Positions 25,278-30,512 of a stretch of 30,512 nt of DNA are shown here, piece by piece. The position numbers were made by a program, and so were the translations under genes. The stretch is taken from assembly GCA_900893395.1 (NCBI GenBank), contig CAAHFI011515030.1, positions 1-30,512 on the forward strand, in the 5' to 3' direction. This DNA comes from Euglena gracilis (taxonomy: Eukaryota; Euglenozoa; Euglenophyceae; Euglenales; Euglenaceae). Every line of letters begins with the position of its first letter. The stretch's first letter is position 1. A model generated the notes under the pieces. It saw nothing but the letters and a program-made list of their open reading frames with translations, did no database searches and was not told where the DNA came from.

Positions 25278-28200
25278 CTAGTTTTTTGATATCCGCATGT
25301 TTTTCACACCCGTAGGCACTAATCCGGCCGGCACATCGGAATAGCTATACCGGGGATCGCAATGGGAACCCCAATCGGTTTCCAGTTTTAGGGCCAAATC
25401 ACGGTTTCCCATAGGCCCAGGTATGGGGACCAGGCTGTACTGACATTTGGGGCCGTCTTCCACCCCTCCAAAACTGTCGATATCTGGCTAGTTTTTTGAT
25501 ATCCGCATGTTTTTCACACCCGTAGGCACTAATCCGGCCGGCACATCGGAATAGCTATACCGGGGATCAATGGGAACCCCAATCGGTTTCCAGTTTTAGG
25601 GCCAAATCACGGTTTCCCATAGGCCCAGGTATGGGGACCAGGCTGTACTGACATTTGGGGCCGTCTTCCACCCCTCCAAAACTGTCGATATCTGGCTAGT
25701 TTTTTGATATCCGCATGTTTTTCACACCCGTAGGCACTAATCCGGCCGGCACATCGGAATAGCTATACCGGGGATCGCAATGGGAACCCCAATCGGTTTC
25801 CAGTTTTAGGGCCAAATCACGGTTTCCCATAGGCCCAGGTATGGGACCAGGCTGTACTGACATTTGGGGCGTCTTCCACCCCTCCAAAACTGTCGATATC
25901 TGGCTAGTTTTTTGATATCCGCATGTTTTTCACACCCGTAGGCACTAATCCGGCCGGCACATCGGAATAGCTATACCGGGGATTGCAATGGGAACCCCAA
26001 TCGGTTTCCAGTTTTAGGGCCAAATCACGGTTTCCCATAGGCCCAGGTATGGGACCAGGCTGTACTGACATTTGGGGCCGTCTTCCACCCCTCCAAAACT
26101 GTCGATATCTGGCTAGTTTTTTGATATCCGCATGTTTTTCACACCCGTAGGCACTAATCCGGCCGGCACATCGGAATAGCTATACCGGGGATTGCAATGG
26201 GAACCCCAATCGGTTTCCAGTTTTAGGGCCAAATCACGGTTTCCCATAGGCCCAGGTATGGGACCAGGCTGTACTGACATTTGGGGCCGTCTTCCACCCC
26301 TCCAAAACTGTCGATATCTGGCTAGTTTTTTGATATCCGCATGTTTTTCACACCCGTAGGCACTAATCCGGCCGGCACATCGGAATAGCTATACCGGGGA
26401 TCGCAATGGGAACCCCAATCGGTTTCCAGTTTTAGGGCCAAATCACGGTTTCCCATAGGCCCAGGTATGGGACCAGGCTGTACTGACATTTGGGGCCGTC
26501 TTCCACCCCTCCAAAACTGTCGATATCTGGCTAGTTTTTTGATATCCGCATGTTTTTCACACCCGTAGGCACTAATCCGGCCGGCACATCGGAATAGCTA
26601 TACCGGGGATCGCAATGGGAACCCCAATCGGTTTCCAGTTTTAGGGCCAAATCACGGTTTCCCATAGGCCCAGGTATGGGGACCAGGCTGTACTGACATT
26701 TGGGGCCGTCTTCCACCCCTCCAAAACTGTCGATATCTGGCTAGTTTTTTGATATCCGCATGTTTTTCACACCCGTAGGCACTAATCCGGCCGGCACATC
26801 GGAATAGCTATACCGGGGATCGCAATGGGAACCCCAATCGGTTTCCAGTTTTAGGGCCAAATCACGGTTTCCCATAGGCCCAGGTATGGGGACCAGGCTG
26901 TACTGACATTTGGGGCCGTCTTCCACCCCTCCAAAACTGTCGATATCTGGCTAGTTTTTTGATATCCGCATGTTTTTCACACCCGTAGGCACTAATCCGG
27001 CCGGCACATCGGAATAGCTATACCGGGGATCGCAATGGGAACCCCCAATCGGTTTCCAGTTTTAGGGCCAAATCACGGTTTCCCATAGGCCCAGGTATGG
27101 GGACCAGGCTGTACTGACATTTGGGGCCGTCTTCCACCCCTCCAAAACTGTCGATATCTGGCTAGTTTTTTGATATCCGCATGTTTTTCACACCCGTAGG
27201 CACTAATCCGGCCGGCACATCGGAATAGCTATACCGGGGATCGCAATGGGAACCCCAATCGGTTTCCAGTTTTAGGGCCAAATCACGGTTTCCCATAGGC
27301 CCAGGTATGGGGACCAGGCTGTACTGACATTTGGGGCCGTCTTCCACCCCTCCAAAACTGTCGATATCTGGCTAGTTTTTTGATATCCGCATGTTTTTCA
27401 CACCCGTAGGCACTAATCCGGCCGGCACATCGGAATAGCTATACCGGGGATCAATGGGAACCCCAATCGGTTTCCAGTTTTAGGGCCAAATCACGGTTTC
27501 CCATAGGCCCAGGTATGGGGACCAGGCTGTACTGACATTTGGGGCCGTCTTCCACCCCTCCAAAACTGTCGATATCTGGCTAGTTTTTTGATATCCGCAT
27601 GTTTTTCACACCCGTAGGCACTAATCCGGCCGGCACATCGGAATAGCTATACCGGGGATCGCAATGGGAACCCCAATCGGTTTCCAGTTTTAGGGCCAAA
27701 TCACGGTTTCCCATAGGCCCAGGTATGGGGACCAGGCTGTACTGACATTTGGGGCCGTCTTCCACCCCTCCAAAACTGTCGATATCTGGCTAGTTTTTTG
27801 ATATCCGCATGTTTTTCACACCCGTAGGCACTAATCCGGCCGGCACATCGGAATAGCTATACCGGGGATCGCAATGGGAACCCCAATCGGTTTCCAGTTT
27901 TAGGGCCAAATCACGGTTTCCCAGGCCCAGTATGGGGACCAGGCTGTACTGACATTTGGGGCCGTCTTCCACCCCTCCAAAACTGTCGATATCTGCTAGT
28001 TTTTTGATATCCGCATGTTTTTCACACCCGTAGGCACTAATCCGGCCGGCACATCGGAATAGCTATACCGGGGATCGCAATGGGAACCCCAATCGGTTTC
28101 CAGTTTTAGGGCCAAATCACGGTTTCCCATAGGCCCAGGTATGGGACCAGGCTGTACTGACATTTGGGGCCGTCTTCCACCCCTCCAAAACTGTCGATAT

Positions 28201-29031
28201 CTGGCTAGTTTTTTGATATCCGCATGTTTTTCACACCCGTAGGCACTAATCCGGCCGGCACATCGGAATAGCTATACCGGGGATCAATGGGAACCCCAAT
28301 CGGTTTCCAGTTTTAGGGCCAAATCACGGTTTCCATAGGCCCAGGTATGGGACCAGGCTGTACTGACATTTGGGGCCGTCTTCCACCCCTCCAAAACTGT
28401 CGATATCTGGCTAGTTTTTTGATATCCGCATGTTTTTCACACCCGTAGGCACTAATCCGGCCGGCACATCGGAATAGCTATACCGGGGATCGCAATGGGA
28501 ACCCCCAATCGGTTTCCAGTTTTAGGGCCAAATCACGGTTTCCCATGGCCCAGTATGGGGACCAGGCTGTACTGACATTTGGGGCGTCTTCCACCCCTCC
28601 AAAACTGTCGATATCTTGTTTTTTGATATCCGCATGTTTTTCACACCCGTAGGCACTAATCCGGCCGGCACATCGGAATAGCTATACCGGGGATCGCAAT
28701 GGGAACCCCAATCGGTTTCCAGTTTTAGGGCCAAATCACGGTTTCCCATAGGCCCAGGTATGGGACCAGGCTGTACTGACATTTGGGGCCGTCTTCCACC
28801 CCTCCAAAACTGTCGATATCTGGCTAGTTTTTTGATATCCGCATGTTTTTCACACCCGTAGGCACTAATCCGGCCGGCATCGGAATAGCTATACCGGGGA
28901 TCGCAATGGGAACCCCAATCGGTTTCCAGTTTTAGGGCCAAATCACGGTTTCCCATAGGCCCAGGTATGGGGACCAGGCTGTACTGACATTTGGGGCCGT
29001 CTTCCACCCCTCCAAAACTGTCGATATCTGG

Positions 29032-30512
29032 CTAGTTTTTTGATATCCGCATGTTTTTCACACCCGTAGGCACTAATCCGGCCGGCACATCGGAATAGCT
29101 ATACCGGGGATTGCAATGGGAACCCCAATCGGTTTCCAGTTTTAGGGCCAAATCACGGTTTCCCATAGGCCCAGGTATGGGGACCAGGCTGTACTGACAT
29201 TTGGGCCGTCTTCCACCCCTCCAAAACTGTCGATATCTGCTAGTTTTTTGATATCCGCATGTTTTTCACACCCGTAGGCACTAATCCGGCCGGCACATCG
29301 GAATACTATACCGGGGATCGCAATGGGAACCCCAATCGGTTTCCAGTTTTAGGCCAAATCACGGTTTCCCATAGGCCCAGTATGGACCAGGCTGTACTGA
29401 CATTTGGGGCGTCTTCCACCCCTCCAAAACTGTCGATATCTGTAGTTTTTATATCCGCATGTTTTCACACCGTAGGCACTAAATCCGGCGGCACATCGGA
29501 ATACCCGGGGATCTGCAATGGGAACCCCCAATCGGTTTCCAGTTTTAGGCCAAATCACGGTTTCCCATAGGCCCAGTATGGGACCAGGCTGTACTGAACA
29601 TTTGGGGCCGTCTTCCACCCCTCCAAAACGTCGATATTGCTAGTTTTTGATATCCGCATGTTTTTCACACCCGTAGGCACTAATCCGGCCGGCACATCGG
29701 AATACCTATACCGGGGATCAATGGGAACCCCCAATCGGTTTCCAGTTTTAGGCCAAATCACGGTTTCCCAGCCCAGTATGGGACCAGGCTGTACTGACAT
29801 TGGGTCGTCTTCCACCCCTCCAAAACTGTCGAATCTGCTTTTTGATATCCGCATGTTTTTCACACCGTAGGCACTAATCCGGCCGGCACATCGGAAAGCT
29901 ATACCGGGGGATGCAATGGAACCCCCAATCGGTTCCAGTTTTAGGCCAAATCACGGTTTCCCATAGGCCCAGTATGGGACCAGGCTTACTGACATTTGGG
30001 GCCGTCTCCACCCCTCCAAAACTGCGATATCTGTTTTTTGATATCCGCTGTTTTTCACACCGTAGGCACTAATCCGCCGGCACATCGAATAGCTATACCG
30101 GGGATGCATGGGAACCCCCAATCGGTTTCCAGTTTTAGGCAAATCACGGTTTCCATAGCCCAGTATGGGACCAGGCTGTACTGACATTTGGGCCGTCTTC
30201 CACCCCTCCAAAACTGTCGTCCTTAGTTTGTGTTTTTCACACCCGTAGGCACTAATCATCCGGAAGCTTATACCGGGGGATTGCAATGGAACCCCAATCG
30301 GTTTCCAGTTTTAGGCCAAATCACGGTTTCCTCTAGGCCCAAGTTATGGGGACCAGGCTGTACTGACATTTGGTCGTCTTCCACCCCTCCAAAAACTTTT
30401 CTGTTTTTTGATATCCGCATGTTTTTCACACCCGTAGGCACTAATATCCGGCACATCAATAGCTATACCGGGCAATGGAACCCCAATCGGTTTCCTTTTA
30501 GGCCAAATCACG
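29032..30512. repeat. Steeply decaying right end of the array
   Basis: Seven complete units and a partial one become progressively shorter toward the end. Starts at 29032, 29240, ~29442, 29640, ~29837, ~30032, ~30221 and ~30402 give lengths of about 208, 202, 198, 197, 195, 189 and 181 bp. Losses accumulate at homopolymers and at the GGCTAG and GATATC segments; near 30219 the usual GATATCTGGCTAG junction is replaced by TCCTTAG. Substitutions are few. The last unit is cut by the window end, and no flanking non-satellite DNA appears. The monotonic decay toward the terminus looks like falling consensus quality at a contig end. Confidence 0.85.

Larger units (their letters stand above)
5781..29031. 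repeat. Homogenised core of the satellite array
   Basis: About 111 units with very little variation. By hand tally, roughly 55 of the ~96 units between 8.9 and 29.0 kb match the reference over at least their first 186 bp; most of the rest differ by one or two bases at a few fixed positions. Recurrent variants are T at unit position 81 (GATTGCAAT), GATGCAAT, GATCAAT, C5 for C4 at 92-95, T5 for T6 at 5-10, G3 for G4 at 148-151 and loss of A in CCATAGG. Near-identity over tens of units is what unequal exchange or recent amplification produces. It can also be exaggerated by consensus polishing that pulls units toward one another. No gene or unrelated insert lies in this interval. Confidence 0.9.
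1..30512. repeat. Tandem satellite array, ~210-bp monomer, about 146 copies
   Basis: The same sequence recurs head to tail from the first to the last base, always in one orientation, with no unique DNA between copies. Landmarks such as CTAGTTTTTTGATATC, CCGGCCGGCACATCGG and CTGTACTGACATTTGG return every 210 bp in the core and every ~181-208 bp near the edges. The partial unit at base 1 and the truncated unit at base 30512 show that neither array border is in the window. No gene, RNA gene, transposon end or spacer-like unique segment was found. Long homogeneous tandem arrays with a unit of 100-400 bp are typical of eukaryotic satellite DNA; assigning it to a centromere or other heterochromatin is inference. 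I do not recognise the family. The unit differs in length and sequence from primate alpha satellite (171 bp). An rDNA spacer subrepeat is conceivable but would not normally run for 30 kb without rDNA. Confidence 0.97.

Noticed and set aside
28522-29007. Longest open frame in the window (161 codons, minus strand)
   Set aside because: It spans more than two monomers and is long only because local indels move the reading between frames and past the usual stop. The translation is the satellite read in successive frames.
1-30512. CRISPR array
   Set aside because: Repeats are directly abutting with no unique spacers, the unit is 210 bp, and there are no cas genes.
1-30512. Hidden coding system, operon or mobile element between repeats
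   Set aside because: I followed the repeat landmarks through the window and found no interval longer than a few tens of bases that is not the monomer. The largest foreign stretch is about 14 bp, near 4830.
1-30512. rDNA intergenic spacer subrepeats
   Set aside because: Spacer subrepeats can have this unit size, but no rRNA gene sequence is seen and about 146 uninterrupted copies would be unusual. It cannot be fully excluded without flanking sequence.

Overview
The whole 30.5 kb window is one uninterrupted head-to-tail tandem array of a single repeat unit of about 210 bp. There are roughly 146 copies (hand estimate from unit starts). No unique flanking DNA enters at either end, so the array continues past both edges or the contig ends inside it. 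I see no protein-coding gene, rRNA, tRNA, mobile element, CRISPR array or bacterial operon. The many short open frames are the same frames read again in each unit, and they change whenever a unit gains or loses one base. The layout fits eukaryotic satellite DNA (centromeric, pericentromeric, subtelomeric or interstitial heterochromatin). I do not recognise the monomer and cannot name the organism.

The reference monomer (12902-13111, started arbitrarily at CTAG) is exactly 210 bp: A 46, C 59, G 51, T 54, or 52.4% GC, with 11 CpG. It contains a 16-bp near-palindrome over an 8-bp perfect core (ATAGCTAT), an 8-bp CCGGCCGG palindrome, two GATATC sites 19 bp apart, two CCAGG motifs 13 bp apart, and a roughly 22-bp imperfect internal duplication. 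It is rich in 4-6 base homopolymers. There is no TTCG on either strand, so there is no CENP-B box.

Region by region: (1) 1 to about 5.7 kb is a ragged left part in which units are short (about 195-208 bp where measured), mostly through one-base losses in homopolymers and short motifs, with one strongly rearranged patch at about 4745-4966. (2) About 5.7-29.0 kb is a highly homogeneous core. It includes blocks of 4 to 9 consecutive units that look base-for-base identical, interspersed with a few recurrent variants: an 81C>T change, 1- or 2-bp losses at the same spot, C4/C5, T6/T5, G4/G3, and loss of A in CCATAGG. Some variants travel together, which suggests inherited sub-families and weak dimer-like alternation. 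(3) About 29.0-30.5 kb is a steep right-hand decay in which successive units shrink from about 208 to about 181 bp.

The main question is how much of the edge variation is biology (array edges escaping homogenisation) and how much is uncorrected long-read error at contig ends. The deletion-dominated, homopolymer-centred, substitution-poor pattern favours a large technical share. The linked variants in the core look more like real sequence history.
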